This document shows, piece after piece, positions 9,601 through 21,599 of a stretch of 64,000 bases of DNA. Position 1 is the stretch's first letter, and each line of letters opens with the position of its first letter. The notes beneath the pieces are model-generated. The model saw nothing but the letters and a program-made list of their open reading frames with translations, made no database searches and was not told the origin of the DNA. The position numbers and the translations under genes are program-made. This stretch comes from Symbiodinium microadriaticum. Lineage: Eukaryota; Sar; Dinophyceae; Suessiales; Symbiodiniaceae. The stretch spans positions 101,948 through 165,947 of the forward strand of contig LSRX01001136.1 of the NCBI GenBank assembly GCA_001939145.1. The letters are read 5' to 3'.

Positions 9601-12370
9601 GGGTATCTCGTTGCTGCAGTCGTGTGCAAAAAACAGAAGGCTTCAACAGAAACAAGACGAGTAGCCACGTTGGATGAATATGGTAGTCACAGCATAGTAA
9701 AGATGGTCGAAGGGACTGTGGGCTGTGTAGCTTTCGACGTCGGGCTTGCTGCCCCATCGCTATCGCTCGATTCTTTTTGAGCACTTCGCCCGGCGGTTCG
9801 CAATCAACTCCATGTCAACTTCAAGCCTTAGACATCGACCATGTGCCTGAGTCAGGCCCAGGTAGTGTACATGGCGTACTGCGCCATGCAAGACCGTACT
9901 GTACCAGATCATGTGAGAGTTCAAAACAGTAATGAGTGTGCAGGTGTCGCACCTGAAGTCAGGAAAGGGCTCATCTCCCGCCATCAAACGCTCAGGCTGT
10001 CAGGGTCCGAGCGGCTGCCGGCGCAATCATACCGGAGCCCATATGACGCTGCGGTGATGACGACGATGACCGTGGCGATGACGGTGACGATGATGATGGC
10101 GCTGGTCGTGATCAGAGCAGATTGCGCGAAGGGTCATTGCGGTACATGCCAATTCCAATACCACTACTCTCCTAAACCCCAAAAGCCCTAAACCAGTAGT
10201 CTTCTACTGCTTCCTTATGCCCTCTCGACCCCTGTCTCCTTTTGCTTCCTTACGCTTCGACAAGAGCCCGTCCCCTGGCCTGGGCCAGGTGTTTGCTGGA
10301 GTACCAGTCCGAGTTTGCGAAGGGACGAAACCGCTCCGTGCTTTTGCCCCGGCTTTGGGATCCAAAGCTTTCGGGTTTTTTCCGGGGTTCTTTGGGGCTT
10401 TAAGGGGACTCGGGTTCATGGGATACAGCGCAAGAGGGAAGAGTTCATGCACACAGGCAAGCAGGGCAGAGCATCCTGCTCACTCCGCGCTCTTGCTCTC
10501 TCTCCCTTTGCGTTTGAGAGCACATGAGGTATGTTTAGGCTTAGGTTGTCGCAGCTCGGCAGAAGTGTGATTGGTGACAGGAAAACTCTTGAGTCTTGCT
10601 GTACACAGGACTTCATGTCGTGCGCATGCGGAGCGGGGAGCTGCGAGTTCTGAGGCTCCACGATGAAGTCGACGCCATGAGGATGAGGAGCCGGCTCCTG
10701 GGGAGAGCTTGGCAGTAGACTAGATTTCACTGGCACTGTTCACAGCCCCATGCTGGCAGAGGTGCCTTTTAAATCGGCTTCCAGCTGACAGTGTGAAGCA
10801 TTGTTCTGCGTAGCAGTGTCCCACAGCTTTTGCCCTAAACCCTATAAGTCCCATTCCAAGTCGCCGGCCAGGAAGGCTTTCACTGAAGGCCATGCCTCGC
10901 CAAAGGCAAAGGACACGTCGAAGGTGGCTCGGGAGAAGCTTCGGCTCCAAACAGCCTTTTCCGGCTTCCTACGCGGGTTCCTGTGTTCTAATGTTCAGAG
11001 GGTTTAAAGTACACGGGTTGGGGTTTGGGGTTTGGGGTTAAAGCTGTTGAGGGGGGGGGTTCTGGATATCTTTGGGTTGAGGATTTTTGGTCGCAGTTTC
11101 GGGTGCGGGGTCTCCGGGCCTATTTGTCAGATCTTCCTCGAGGCCATTATGCTGCTGCTTGATGTAGCAGAGGTTGCATCGGTGCCCCGGGATGTGCGGA
11201 CTTTCGGGCATTTCGATGGGGCGAGGTATGCGGATCTGCTGTAGCTTCTGCTTCATCACGCGTGCATCTGGAACTAGCTTTCTCGGCGGTTATTGCGGTT
11301 CATCAAGCCCGACGTCAGGCCTAGGCGCTCGACTTTACATGCCTGGAATGAACACTCAGCCAAGATCTAGAAACGACCAACCCTTGATGCAAATGTCAGC
11401 CTTTGTGCAACTTGATCTGCCTCTGAAGAATAGTAATAAAATACTCGTAGTGATAGTCATTTGCAATAGTAGTCAAAATCTTAGAACTCAGAGTTGTAGT
11501 AATAATAGTCATGATTTTATTAGAAAGAATAATAGGGCACTTGTGCAAGCGACAGGAGGACATCCACTCGCGGGCGGCTGGCATCGGCAGGCGAGCCAGC
11601 TTTCGCCTGGCACCCTAATCGGCGTCGTCTCATGTTGTAGTAACACTGCTTTATGTAAATATTTGGCACTGAGATTATAGCAAGATGGTATATTGGCATG
11701 ATACTATGGTGATATTGCGTACTAAATTGCTTAGAATATGTCAGAGTAGAGCAGTATTGTGGTCGGAGCCTAAGCAACCGGTCTATCAATGCAGAAAATG
11801 CAGCAAAGTGCATCTCCATACGACTCTGCTGGGCAAATGCGCCACTCTAGCGGACTCTAGCGATGAACGAGACTGTTAGCGACGACCTCACAAAGTGAGC
11901 AAACGCTTACAGACGCGACGCAGCCAGAGGCTGAGATAATAGCGGTGCGGCAGACACTGTTCGTGATTTTGCAGAAGCGGCTTGAGCGCATGGTTGGACA
12001 GACCCTGAGCCGTAGTAGTCGAAGGAAGCACATTTTTTCATGCCACTTGTCCTCGAAGATCACGAGTGCCGTGAGCTTTGGCTTCCCAGATTTGCTTTTA
12101 GCTTCGCTTGCTGAAGTACAAATATCCCATTGGAGCTGGCGTCAAGTTGTCTCACAGATCTCAAAAGTACACGACATGTTTGGACAAGGCGGAACGTGTA
12201 GGAAGATCTCCACCCTGCGCGACCGTCCGTCAAGCGACCCCGTGCATACAGTTGCCATGAACCAAACCCATAAGTACCCTGTTCAGCTCCTACCGACATA
12301 GAAATGCTTCGCCGCCGTCGAACCCTGCCATGAACCAGCGATCTGCATGCTCCAGCGATTGTCGATGCAG
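6680..12370. other. Stretch without recognisable genes
   Basis: No domain could be recognised here. A short cluster of TATAGGGTTAC-like motifs lies at about 6790-6870. A candidate exon lies at about 6960-7154 on + (VVEDVARVYHVAQRS in one frame, but another frame is equally open). Degenerate GATGAC triplet sequence lies at 10055-10115, and CCCTAAA-type motifs at about 10170-10195 and 10831-10845. A G-rich tract lies near 11020-11065. Short exons of multi-exon genes may be present, but I cannot choose frames with confidence. Confidence 0.5.
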
Positions 12371-13069
12371 TTGGCATGGCCTACGGCGAAGCAGGCCGAT
12401 GCTTTCACCTGTTGTTACGAGGCATGGAAGGGAAGGTGAGTGCATAATGCACGTTGGGGAGCGGCATGCCTTTGCAGAGCACACAGTGCCAGTTGCTACT
12501 TGTAGACGCGTTTCTGCAGATTTCCACCACAGCTCAAGGCTCAAGGCAAGACTGCCCTAAGCGACCCTTGTTTTCGCTACCTCGGTGCCTGCCATGTCGT
12601 TCATTGCGCAAGGGGGGGTCCAGCGTCCTGGCCTGATGTCGCCGATGTGGGTGTTACCCGAACAGTAGTGAGTGGGGGTCCTTACTTCTTGGCTTCTTGG
12701 CGTGTGCAGGAAGGTCCAACGTTCTCTCAAACTCCCGGAGGCTCGCATAGGAGCCGCACAAGTTCAGGTACACCCTGCCTTCCGGATGCCGGACACCAAC
12801 CCCGCCAGCAATGCTCGACGGCTTGTACCCATATGCCTTCGACATGACTCAGACCGATGGCTCCCCGGCAAGTCTTAAGAGCGCAAGGATGATGATGAAT
12901 GGTGGTCTGGTTAAGAGGAGGAGGAGGTTTCTCACGGCAGCTCAACTCAGGTTAGTATCACAGCATTGCCGTGTGCCCAGGTTCCAAGACTCCAACCGAC
13001 CATGCCCTGTTTGCGGACATGGCAAACCTCCGCGAGAAGCTCATGCAGCTGCAGGCCTTGGCATCGTAG
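12371..13069 (+). CDS. Unrecognised protein, four phase-consistent 3' exons
   Basis: Proposed exons are 12371-12435, 12478-12545, 12710-12867 and 12981-13069 (TAG stop). The introns are GT-AG (42 bases, doubtful), GC-AG (12546-12709) and GC-AG (12868-12980). Every junction keeps the frame. The peptide reads GMAYGEAGRCFHLLLRGMEG, then STQCQLLLVDAFLQISTTAQ, then SLKLPEARIGAAQVQVHPAF, and ends DHALFADMANLREKLMQLQ, a short amphipathic helix. The two GC donors read GCAAG, as expected for GC-AG introns. No domain is recognised, and the 5' part of the gene is not found. The last two junctions are the strongest part of the model. Confidence 0.4.
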
Positions 13070-13374
13070 TAGTTCAGATTGTTTCAGCGGGTCTTAAAAT
13101 CGATGATGGGCCGGCAGGTTTACTGTTTTCTGATTAGCTAGCCGGAGATGCAAGTAGGTGCATTGTCAGAGCATGACAGGCGCCTAAGTACTTGGTTGCT
13201 CGTCGTCGGTCGGTCGGGGTGTCGGTTAGTGAGTACCATTTCTGTGTCCTTTTTCATTCTGGCCGGTGTGCTTGGAGTCTTCGCCCCATTTGGAAGGCCG
13301 AGGGCAGCAAGCTGCAGGGCAAAGTGAATGAGGACAAGGCAATGGTGTTTCCATGGAGTTCATGACCTCTGCAG

Positions 13375-13566
13375 CCGCTGAAGGATCAGGGTGACAGGAT
13401 GTACTCAGAGGACCCTAAGCCAGCCTTGTTTACGGTGCTCCGTGGCTCAGTTGGCGGCATCACCGCTCTACGTGCAGCCCATCACGACACCATTCTCCTA
13501 TGCTCAGGCAGGAGCTGGGCATCACTGAAAAGCCATGCTGCTGGCTCCCTCAAGCGCATGTGCTGA
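13375..13566 (+). CDS. Candidate terminal exon, unrecognised
   Basis: After a CTCTGCAG acceptor, 64 codons are open to TGA 13564-13566. The peptide includes DRMYSEDPKPALFTVLRG and GGITALRAAHHDTILLCSG. The second piece loosely resembles a WD40 blade (GxVxALxAxxxxxxLLxSGS), but the diagnostic GH and WD dipeptides are absent, so no family is claimed. It lies about 300 bases after the stop of the preceding gene model. Confidence 0.25.
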   Translation, partial: PLKDQGDRMYSEDPKPALFTVLRGSVGGITALRAAHHDTILLCSGRSWASLKSHAAGSLKRMC

Positions 13567-13569
13567 ATA

Positions 13570-15110
13570 AGTTAAACGATATATGAGATGTATGCGAGGG
13601 ACTGTGGGACCCGTGATTAGGAAAGCGTTTTTTATAGTTTTTTTTCTGGAGTTCGACTTGTTCGCAGCAAGTGGTCTTGACCGGCCTGGACGAGTGCGCT
13701 TGCACCACCAGTCGTAGTCATTATTTTCGCCGTTTCTCGAAAGAACAACTACCACTGCTCAAGTGTCGATATGTAAGCTTGCTACATAGCTTCTTTGGAC
13801 AGAGAAGCGGCATGATAACATTCACATGCTGCCTGTCCACGCCGGAGGAGTCTGTCCTTGCTCCCCGTCTCTTTGATAGCTTGTCCTTGCTATCTCTTTT
13901 CATCTCCCTCTCCCTCCCTCTTCCGCTCAACTTCGCAGGCACACACAAAGCATTTTCGGGCTCAGGGCCAACATGTGCATGCCCGGTCCAGGTGGAGGAG
14001 CCGCCGATGTTCGCATCGATGTTTGAGTCAGGAGCCGGGATGTGCTGATGACTCTACTTGCGGCAGCGTCATAGCTCCTTCTGTCAAGTGTAGAGCTGCG
14101 CACTTTCTGCAGCGGCTTTGCCAACCCGAGCATACCCGAGCAGTGACAGGTGGCAGCTGCCTTGCACAGCCCCAGTATTTTGTACCAAGACCCCGTGCAG
14201 TCTCTGCCTTGCAGGAGTGATCCAGCTTCCACCGGGCCTTGTGCACGAACTCCAGGCGGGCTGGATGCTGCGAAGCTTCGGCGCCAGAGTCAGGAGTTGA
14301 AGAAGTAGCATCTTTCTTGTCTCGTTGTGGCGCTCACTCTCTGCCAGGTTCCACCTGCCCAGGGCGATGCAGGCTGTGGTGGGTCTTTTTTCACGACTTA
14401 GGAAGCTCAGGCCTCAAGAGAATTTCGGTAGATCCAGTTATTCGCGATTCTTGTCCGCTGGGCTAGTGTAGGCAGGCCATGGCAGGCCTATGGATGGTGC
14501 ATGTGAAGTGCCCCGACCCGTCTGTGTCAAGGAAGCTGAGAAAATGACTTGTCGCAAATTCAGGATGGTTGAGTGTCTGTGCAGATGCGTCGATACGGTC
14601 GATACGCGTGTTGTAATTGCTGAAGAGCCCCTGTCACCTTAATTCTGGGTAACACCCCGAAACTCCCACGACCAGAAGAGTAGCATGTAGATTTTTGGTG
14701 TTCTTTCTGCTTGAGTATTCGCTAGAGCGGAGTAATTTTCAAGGACAAAATGGACATGTGGTGACAAACCCCACCTTTCCAGCTTTCAAAAAATGTTGTG
14801 GGGTCCCCGACATCGTGCAAGAACGACTGGAAGCGACGCGCACTCGTGGGCAGGCCTTCCGCCGCCTCCAGCACCTCATGCCGTGCCAAGGCCCCAGAAG
14901 GACTGAGGAAGCAGGGGATGGGTGCAACGGTTCCCGTGGCATTGGCACTGTGGCCTAATTAGTTGGGTGGTGGGAGCTCTTGGTTTGTCAACTTGCGGTA
15001 CGACCTGCCCTTGGATGATTGCAGCCTTCCTCACAGGAATCCATCCATACCCGTCCCCAGCCACGAACACCAAGCCTCCAGACTCCCAGACTTATAGTGG
15101 GTTACTTACG
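13570..15110. other. Stretch without recognisable genes
   Basis: It includes a pyrimidine-rich tract at about 13870-13925 that would suit an acceptor near 13939. A possible exon follows it, but all three frames are plausible. A frame at about 14795-14930 encodes DIVQERLEATRTRGQAFRRL. No domain is recognised. Some of this may be the 5' part of the zinc-finger gene that follows. Confidence 0.4.
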
Positions 15111-15114
15111 CCAG

Positions 15115-15505
15115 GAGTCCAAAGCGCCGGCAGCTGCCCCCACGGGCTCCTCGGGACACATCGTGTCCATCGGCTCGGTGTCTTGGCTCTGGGACGTTTG
15201 GGATCTCTGGAGCACGGGGCGAAAAGAGCTGCCTTCATGTCTCTTCGAAACCGCCTTGCCAGGTGGGCCATCCCTTCACGTGCGCCGAAGCCTGCAAGTA
15301 CGTGAAGCGCAAAGGCCGGGGGGGGGGCCCAGCTTCGCTTTTTTCTTTAAGACCAGGCCAGGCGCGCACTCGTCTCCGAGAGATTCAGAGCTCCGGAGGT
15401 GGCTGCCGCGATGGCTCCCAGTGCACCAAGTGCCACGAATGCTTTTGGAGCCGTGTGCCTGCAGGACCCAATGCTGGCCTAAGGATCCGCCGCGAAGTCA
15501 AATAA
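15115..15505 (+). CDS. CCCH-type zinc-finger module, copy 1
   Basis: Exons 15115-15177, 15263-15314 and 15399-15505 (TAA) join in phase across a GT-AG intron of 85 bases and a GC-AG intron of 84 bases (15315-15398). The spliced peptide reads HIVSIGSVGHPFTCAEACKY, then VKRKGGCRDGSQCTKCHECF, followed by WSR and a short tail. The pattern is C-x3-C-x(~9)-C-x5-C-x2-C-H-x2-C, a compact cysteine/histidine finger of the CCCH class. Such fingers bind zinc and often RNA. Modules with the GHPYxCAxACKYxxRKxGCRDG signature are, as I recall, common in dinoflagellate proteins. The split in the middle of the finger matches copy 3 exactly. The 5' part of the gene is unidentified, so this is a partial model. 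RNA binding is a family-level inference. Confidence 0.6.
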
Positions 15506-15775
15506 AAGTTACATAGTGCATCTTTCAACACGATAGTGTCTACTCATAAATGCGGTTCGGGGATTGCCAGAAAGTTGTCTGCAGCTCTGATTTCAACTAG
15601 GCTGGCTTCATCGCATTTGGACTTGTGTTGTGTTCAGGAGGAGAGAAGGAGGAAGAGCCGAAGCCGGTTGAAAGCGTGGAGACCGTGCCGCTTGGAAGGC
15701 AAGATCGTGAATGCCCCACCCTGAAGCCTATGTGGCTGCTACTCGTAGCCTGTCGTTAGCCTTCTTCGGATCTCA

Positions 15776-16078
15776 TGTCTAAGGCCAGTGGAGACTCAGC
15801 CTTTCTCCTGCGGCTCTGTGGGACATCCGTACACCTGTGCCAAAGCCTGCAAGTACGTCTGGCGAAAGCGAGGCTGCCGAGATGGTGCGAACTGCCCCAA
15901 CTGCCATTATTGCAAGTGGCAGCGGAAGCCCCAAGAGGAAGAGGAGGAGAAGGAGGAATCGACCCAGACCTCGAAGACTTCGCAAAGCTCTGTGGCGCTC
16001 TTCGAGGGCATTCCTCCTCCACCGGGGCTTGAGCTGCCTTCCGCCTTGCCGGACACAGAGCTCCAGAAGCTCGGCTGA
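15776..16078 (+). CDS. CCCH-type zinc-finger module, copy 2
   Basis: The finger is uninterrupted here: GSVGHPYTCAKACKYVWRKR, then GCRDGANCPNCHYCKWQRKP. It is followed by a run of glutamates and lysines (about residues 47-58 of this exon) and a tail with IPPPPGLELP before TGA at 16076-16078. Compared with copies 1 and 3, the intron inside the finger is absent. The upstream boundary is probably an acceptor near 15787 (AAGGCCAG); no start codon is assigned. The product would bind zinc through its Cys/His set, with RNA as the usual ligand class. Copy 1 ends only about 270 bases upstream, so copies 1 and 2 could be separate genes or exons of one longer gene. Confidence 0.6.
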   Translation, partial: CLRPVETQPFSCGSVGHPYTCAKACKYVWRKRGCRDGANCPNCHYCKWQRKPQEEEEEKEESTQTSKTSQSSVALFEGIPPPPGLELPSALPDTELQKLG

Positions 16079-16079
16079 G

Positions 16080-17690
16080 TTTCTAGAGGACCCTAGGAAT
16101 CTTCAGACTTTCAAGGAAACCCCTGAAGCTCTGAAGCTGTCTCAACTTCGCATGATGACAGCTGGCATCGTGCACGGCGCTTTTGGACCGTTCTGCCGCT
16201 TCCTTTTGTCACACTGCATTATTTGAGGTTGCTCTGAGGGCTGTTTCTGCGTGCTTGTCGCGACAGCCCCAGCGCACCCACAGCCACAGCCGGATAAAGC
16301 TGGCGGGCTTCGAGCGGGTTCGCTGTCGGTGGTCGCAGGTGGCGCTCGGCTGCTGCGATGTGGGGGGGTTGGCATTCTTTGGGCAAAGCCTCCCCGAGAT
16401 CACATCATGAAAGGTTTTCAGTGAGGCCTGTCGTTGGAACTCAAAGTGCTGCTATGGCTGCGCGGGGTTGCTCGAATGGATGGACCAGAACGATAGCCTT
16501 GCCGGCTTGAAATTTTGACCTGGCCTAGACGGCACGACGCACGCGCGGGCTTCCTCAAGGACCATTTTCCGCTGGACTTGAACCCGACAAACTGCACCCC
16601 CGGATTCTTACCTTACCACCTTCACTAGGTTGCGCGGAGATGTCCGCAGAACAGCGAATCAGTTCATAAGAACAGCAAGCCCATACAGAATTTCACGGGC
16701 ATCTCGGTGATTACTTCCATCCACTCGCAAAGTCCTGAACATCATGGCACCGGACGGCCGTTTATTCGCGCCAATCCGGGGATACGGCATAGCCGTTGGG
16801 TGAGTACTGTACACAGTTCCCACGACCCACACAAACAGATGGTGTGAGAAGATGACCTTGGCACCTTCATGAAACACCCACCCATCTAAGCATGACCAGG
16901 CCGTTTGACGATCGTGACGGGGATGATGAGGAGGTGAACTATGATGGTGGGTGATGGTGATGGAGCACGATGCGGTTACTAGCAGGACTACTCGTAGTAA
17001 CAGGAACAATGGTCGCACCGGCATAGTACATAGTACCGACTGTTGTGTCTGTTGTTGTCTACTACTCTTGTTGTCTTGTTGCCACATGCATGGCCATGGC
17101 TGTTGATTTAGTAGTCATTGTAATTGGTCTTGTTGTCATTACTGCGTCTATTGCTATCATTTTCCTTGCCACAACACTTTGTATACTGTTGTAGAACTGT
17201 AATTTTTGTAGTTTTTGTTTGCAGGCCGTTGACTGTTGCTAGCAGTGTTTGTGCAGTTCTTGTTGTTGTCGTCATTGCCGTTGCCACTCTCACGGCGACC
17301 ATCCCTGCTGAAAGTTCGGTTGCTGATGCTGGAATTCCTAGTTTCTGCTTGTTTCAAAATTCCCTCGTTCCCAACATCCTTTAGCTTGCATATCTGGATA
17401 TATGCACACGCACGTGCCCCCGTCGCACGTGCTCTTACAAGGATTTGCACTCTTTTTCAAAGCCTGAAAAGACCAACAGAAAGACCGTCTTATAGTCAGC
17501 GCCTCTAAGGGCGCCGGGCCTCCTTTCTTCCGTGGGATCCCTGGGCCATCCCTACAGCCGCTTGGCTTCGGGTTTAGGGTTTTAGAGTTTTGGGTTCTTG
17601 ATGTCATTTTGCATCGGTGCTGTAATTAAGGGCCCTTGCCTGGAGCTGTCGCTAGCGCGGTGAACTTGTTATTTCGATGGGCTTGCCTGA
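16080..17690. other. Stretch without recognisable genes
   Basis: Degenerate triplet-rich DNA at about 16920-16990 (GATGAGG/GGTGAT) and 17030-17290 (TTG/GTT-rich) gives hydrophobic or asparagine-rich open frames with no domain. A TTTAGGG-type motif lies at about 17571-17592. Nothing here is a convincing gene. Confidence 0.5.
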
Positions 17691-18061
17691 TGGTCCAAGG
17701 CTGTGCCCAGGCCTGCAAGTACGTCGGCAAAGCAAAAGGCCATTGGGGAAGCAAGCCGGAGACAAGAATTCACAATTTTAAGTGTGCCGCGTGGTCTTGC
17801 AAAAATGCGCAGGCGAATGCAGTTCCAAGCCTGTGCGCCAGCTAGCACTGCGCACATTCTTAAAAAGTCCGTCGTCGCAGCTGCATCCCGTTCCTGCAGA
17901 TCCATCCCCCTTAGCAAACCCGATAACTTCCGCTAGCCTGCCTACATGCAAGCGTAAAAGAAAGTCTGTCGGCAGGCTGCAAAGACGGCACCTCGTGCCC
18001 AAATTGCCACCTTTGCCGCTGGAGCCGCAACGCAGGCGTGACGAAGGTCATCCACTTGTGA
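17691..18061 (+). CDS. CCCH-type zinc-finger module, copy 3 (diverged)
   Basis: The first half at about 17691-17738 reads VQGCAQACKYVGKAK and lacks the GHPY residues seen in copies 1 and 2. A GC-AG intron of 237 bases (17739-17975) follows. The second half at 17976-18061 reads GCKDGTSCPNCHLCRWSRN and ends in TGA. The intron falls at the same codon and phase as in copy 1 (after the codon for the lysine before GC[RK]DG), so the copies share ancestry. The zinc ligands CxxxC, CxxxxxC and CxxCHxxC are all kept. Loss of the upstream motif suggests either a diverged copy or a missed upstream exon. Frames across the intron are open and misleading. Confidence 0.5.
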
Positions 18062-21000
18062 GGTGTCCTGGACGCACCTGGTTCGGGAGGTCCCTGCTTA
18101 GAGCAGGAGTTACACCCCCTCGTGTGCTGCAGGCGCCTGACTCGCCACATGGAGTCATGAAGCACCAAAGCGTTGGTGGAATCCGGAAGTGCGTGTGTCA
18201 AATCCATGCACAAAATGCAACAGGCATTCGGCGGAGCCGAAAGCAGAGGATGGTATAAGATGCAACATGCAAAGTATTACAAATATTGAAAGCTATGTCC
18301 ATGTCTTGTTCTTGTTACGGCCGGAGGCTGACAAATTTCATTCCTTGTTCTGAGATTCTGGTGATAGTGGAGCTTTCACCTTGGCGTAGCCCACTGAGAG
18401 GTCTCTACAAGGCCTTGCCCCGAAAGAGGGAACTGCACACCTGGTCTCTGGCGTTTGCAGAGATTCCCTTGGCAAAAAAAGTGGCGTTGGTTGAGGTGCT
18501 GCCCACGCACATTTTGCAAGTGGTCCGAGCCCGGAACACACGCGCATTTGTACAGAACTCCCTGAAGACACGATCTCTGGGAGGCTATTTAATGGTTACA
18601 TTCAAGACAATGCCAGCTCTGTCACAGTGTTTCTATGCATGCATTCTGCATGGCACTTCGCATTCGCTGCTTCCGGTTAGGAGGTTGCAAGGGTGCAACT
18701 TCGGCATTGCCTGGTGCATGTGTCTTGACCAGGTCTGAGAATCCTTGCCCACTCATGTGGTAAGTGTTCCAGCCTTCAGCTATGGTTTGTAGTGTTGGTG
18801 GTTGCTCGCGCGTTTGGAGAATGCGCCCGTCTTTGACATTCCTGGAGCTGCTAGCGGCTTCCTGGCACTGCCAAGATTGCAGAACACAGGCTGCGGGTAA
18901 GACCGGTCTAAACGATTTTTGCAAGGCCTATTGACCCGACGGACCATCCTTTGAAAGTTCGAGGTGGAGGGTGAGCAAGAGTTTTCAAGGCTGCACCAGC
19001 CGCCATGCGCCGGCTCTGGAACCAACGGATTCTCATGAATTTTGCATTCGTTTTGGGCGCGCCAGACTCTTGCGTGTCCCCTCTGCACACTTCGATGGAT
19101 GGCGCTTCGCCCTTGCGTATGGTGGCCAATAAGGACGCGAAATCCATTGAGCTACTCTAGAACATAGCTACTCTAAACCTTACAAGCTCAAGTGCGGCAC
19201 GGGAAGCTAAGCAGGTTGGACATGTTGACAAGCAGTCCTCATGGACCACCAATATCAGCTCGGGCGACGTACAGTTGAGTCTCAATGTCAGCACCTGAGC
19301 TGCTGGAGTGAACCCGCAAGGAGAGTTATGAGAGCCTTCGGGAATTACTCAGGAGATCAGGGTCATGGTACTATCGTAGTTAACCTGCACCAAATGTGAG
19401 TTGCTGTTCGGGTACATGCCTCTAACCCTGTCCATGATAATTACGGCTAATTGTCATGACGATACTGTAGGGTGAGCAGAGGCAAGGTCGCAACATGAAT
19501 ACAACCAAGGGAAGCCATAAAGATTACATTACGATATTGTTTACTCGTGGATTCCTGGATGTGCCCCGCGCAGCAGTGCCGCATGCCAGGGCTTCTGGGC
19601 CCTTGGCTGCAGGTGACTGTGAAGTTTGAAGATCAAAAGCGGCGTCTTGCGCTCTGGTCGCAACGCCTTCTGGCCCGTGAATGTATAGTGTCAGGATGAA
19701 TCAACATCCCCTTCAGATCCACATCGAGTGACGGCCTTGGCCCTGTTTAGACGACGAATGTCACCAGTTCCGCACAGTTCGTTCTTCAGACTCGCCGTCA
19801 ATGATTGGGTTCTAAAGTGGCATTTAGAAAGCGAGCATCCGAACGATGTATCCTCGAGAGCACCTCATGCAATCCATCGTGGTCGTGTATTCTGCTGGCT
19901 CCTGCTCAGTTATTCTGTTCATCCCCTGAGGTTTGTTCTCGCAACTTATCATGCATGCGCTGTCAGTATTCGTGAAGTATTCTTCTTCAATATGAGCTCA
20001 TATGACCGGTACTCGTTTGCGCTTCGTTTGCAGGTGTGCACACTGGAACACAAGCTCTGTCAATTCGCGCCGAGCAGTCACTCGATGTGACGACCGTACT
20101 TTTGCCCAAACTGCCCATGACTGTTTACACTTTCATTCTTTCCGCTTCTGTAACTTTCGCAGAGAGCTGCTTTTCCGGTGCACTGGTCGTGAGTAGGACC
20201 GGGAGAGTGAAGACCTCCGCTTTTCGGTCGCTTCACGCGCACCGGAGCCTCAAGGCCATCTCGCGACCCGGGGACCTTCGCAAGTCGCTTCCTTGTGGCG
20301 CAGTAGCTTCAGTAGTTTTTTTAGGCCACCTCATATGATTGATGTAGAGTGTCACGAGGGTCCGGGAGACTCAGAGAGCGGTTGCTAGCGAAGCGGTGGA
20401 TGGTGGTCGCTCATCGGGTCTGTTGGACGTTGAGTTGGCGCCAGCCTAAGCCGCTGGCCGCTGGCCTGTGCAGAAGCTCCGAGAGCCCTGCGACAAACTC
20501 TGAGGTCGCTTTTGGTGATACCAAAAAAATGTGTGGGCCCCTTTGCATCCCTTTGCCTTTTGGGAGCTGCGGATCTGGGCCGCTAGACTAGACACAGGTG
20601 ACGGCAGGTGAAACTGCCTTGAGTAATGACTCGGCAGTTCGACCGCGTCTGCGGCGGAGCGGGGTGGGTGTGGGCTTGCTTCGGTCTGGGGCTTGATCCG
20701 GTCTGAGCCACAGACGCAAAGCGAGTTTGAAAACGACAGGTGCGCCGCCGAGCGATCGCCTCACCATCGTGGTGACGACCTCTCCGATTCCTTCTCACCC
20801 CTCACCGGTGCTGTTGAGGACGTTGGCGCTTGGGATGCTTGTGCCGGTTCGACATTGGGCAAGTTCGAGGATAGAGACGGGCAAATGTCTCATGTTGTGC
20901 TCACATGACCCGCAGACCCGATCACAAGAGCCCATGGTAAAAGGGACCAGAGAGAAGCGACACATCTTTGCAGGACTCTCTTCTCTTCTTTCCAGAAGCA

Positions 21001-21448
21001 TCTGCTTCAGTTGGAGCGATGCCAGAGACTGTTGGCCAGCTCCTGATCTTGAAGAGGGCACCTGACAAACGTATACACGTTATGAAATTGTTATTATTTT
21101 TTTCGCAATTTCTTCGAGGTCTGCGATGGGTTCACACACCCGGAGGGAAGGAAGCAGCTGTGCTCGGAAGAGGCGGTGATGCACCACCCTGCTTACTGTC
21201 GTGCAGGGTGAGTTTGGGAGCTTTTTCGTGTCTGATTGTCTGCTGGCTGACCAAGCGGCATGCAAACTCACTCCTCGTAGGAGTTCTCTCTTGTGTGCGT
21301 GTGAGTGTGAGTGTGTGTGTGTGTGTGTGTGCGTGCGTCAATGTTTATATATATATATATATATATATAATCATAGTTGGTATGTGTGTGTGTGTATATG
21401 CGGCGTGCTCAAATTGTTGTACAAAGCTTACGTCGGCTTCTGCTTCAG
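18062..21448. other. Stretch without recognisable genes
   Basis: An open frame of 150 codons on + at 18286-18738 (including FAEIPLAKKVALVEVLPTHI) is possible but unrecognised. The interval 19140-19720 is poor in open frames and contains a short 5S-rRNA-like string (AAGCTAAGCAGG at about 19205-19217), judged not to be a gene. At about 21112-21212 a frame encoding CDGFTHPEGRKQLCSEEAVM ends at a GTGAGT donor. A (GT)n/(TA)n microsatellite at about 21300-21372 follows, probably in an intron. Confidence 0.4.
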
Positions 21449-21535
21449 GCCTACGAGGGCTTTCTCGCTGCTGCCGAGGATGGTGCGACTTTTGCCGACT
21501 TGGATCGTTGTGTCACATCGGAGGGGGCATGCAGG
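21449..21535 (+). CDS. Candidate internal exon, unrecognised
   Basis: Bounded by a TGCTTCAG acceptor and a GTACTT donor, this gives 29 codons: AYEGFLAAAEDGATFADLDR, then CVTSEGACR. A second frame over the same bases is also open and would be the one in phase with the upstream candidate exon ending at about 21212, so the frame is unresolved. No family is recognised. Confidence 0.2.
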
Positions 21536-21599
21536 GTACTTGCATGCTGAGAGGCGTGGGATGGGCATAAAACGGGCCTGAACCTGCATCGAACGGTTG

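Noticed and set aside
19170..19290. Possible 5S rRNA gene or relic
   Set aside because: Only a short core (GGAAGCTAAGCAGG, broken by an extra G upstream) resembles 5S rRNA. The A/C-box spacing and the TTAGTACTTGGATGGG segment are not preserved, so it is not called as an RNA gene.
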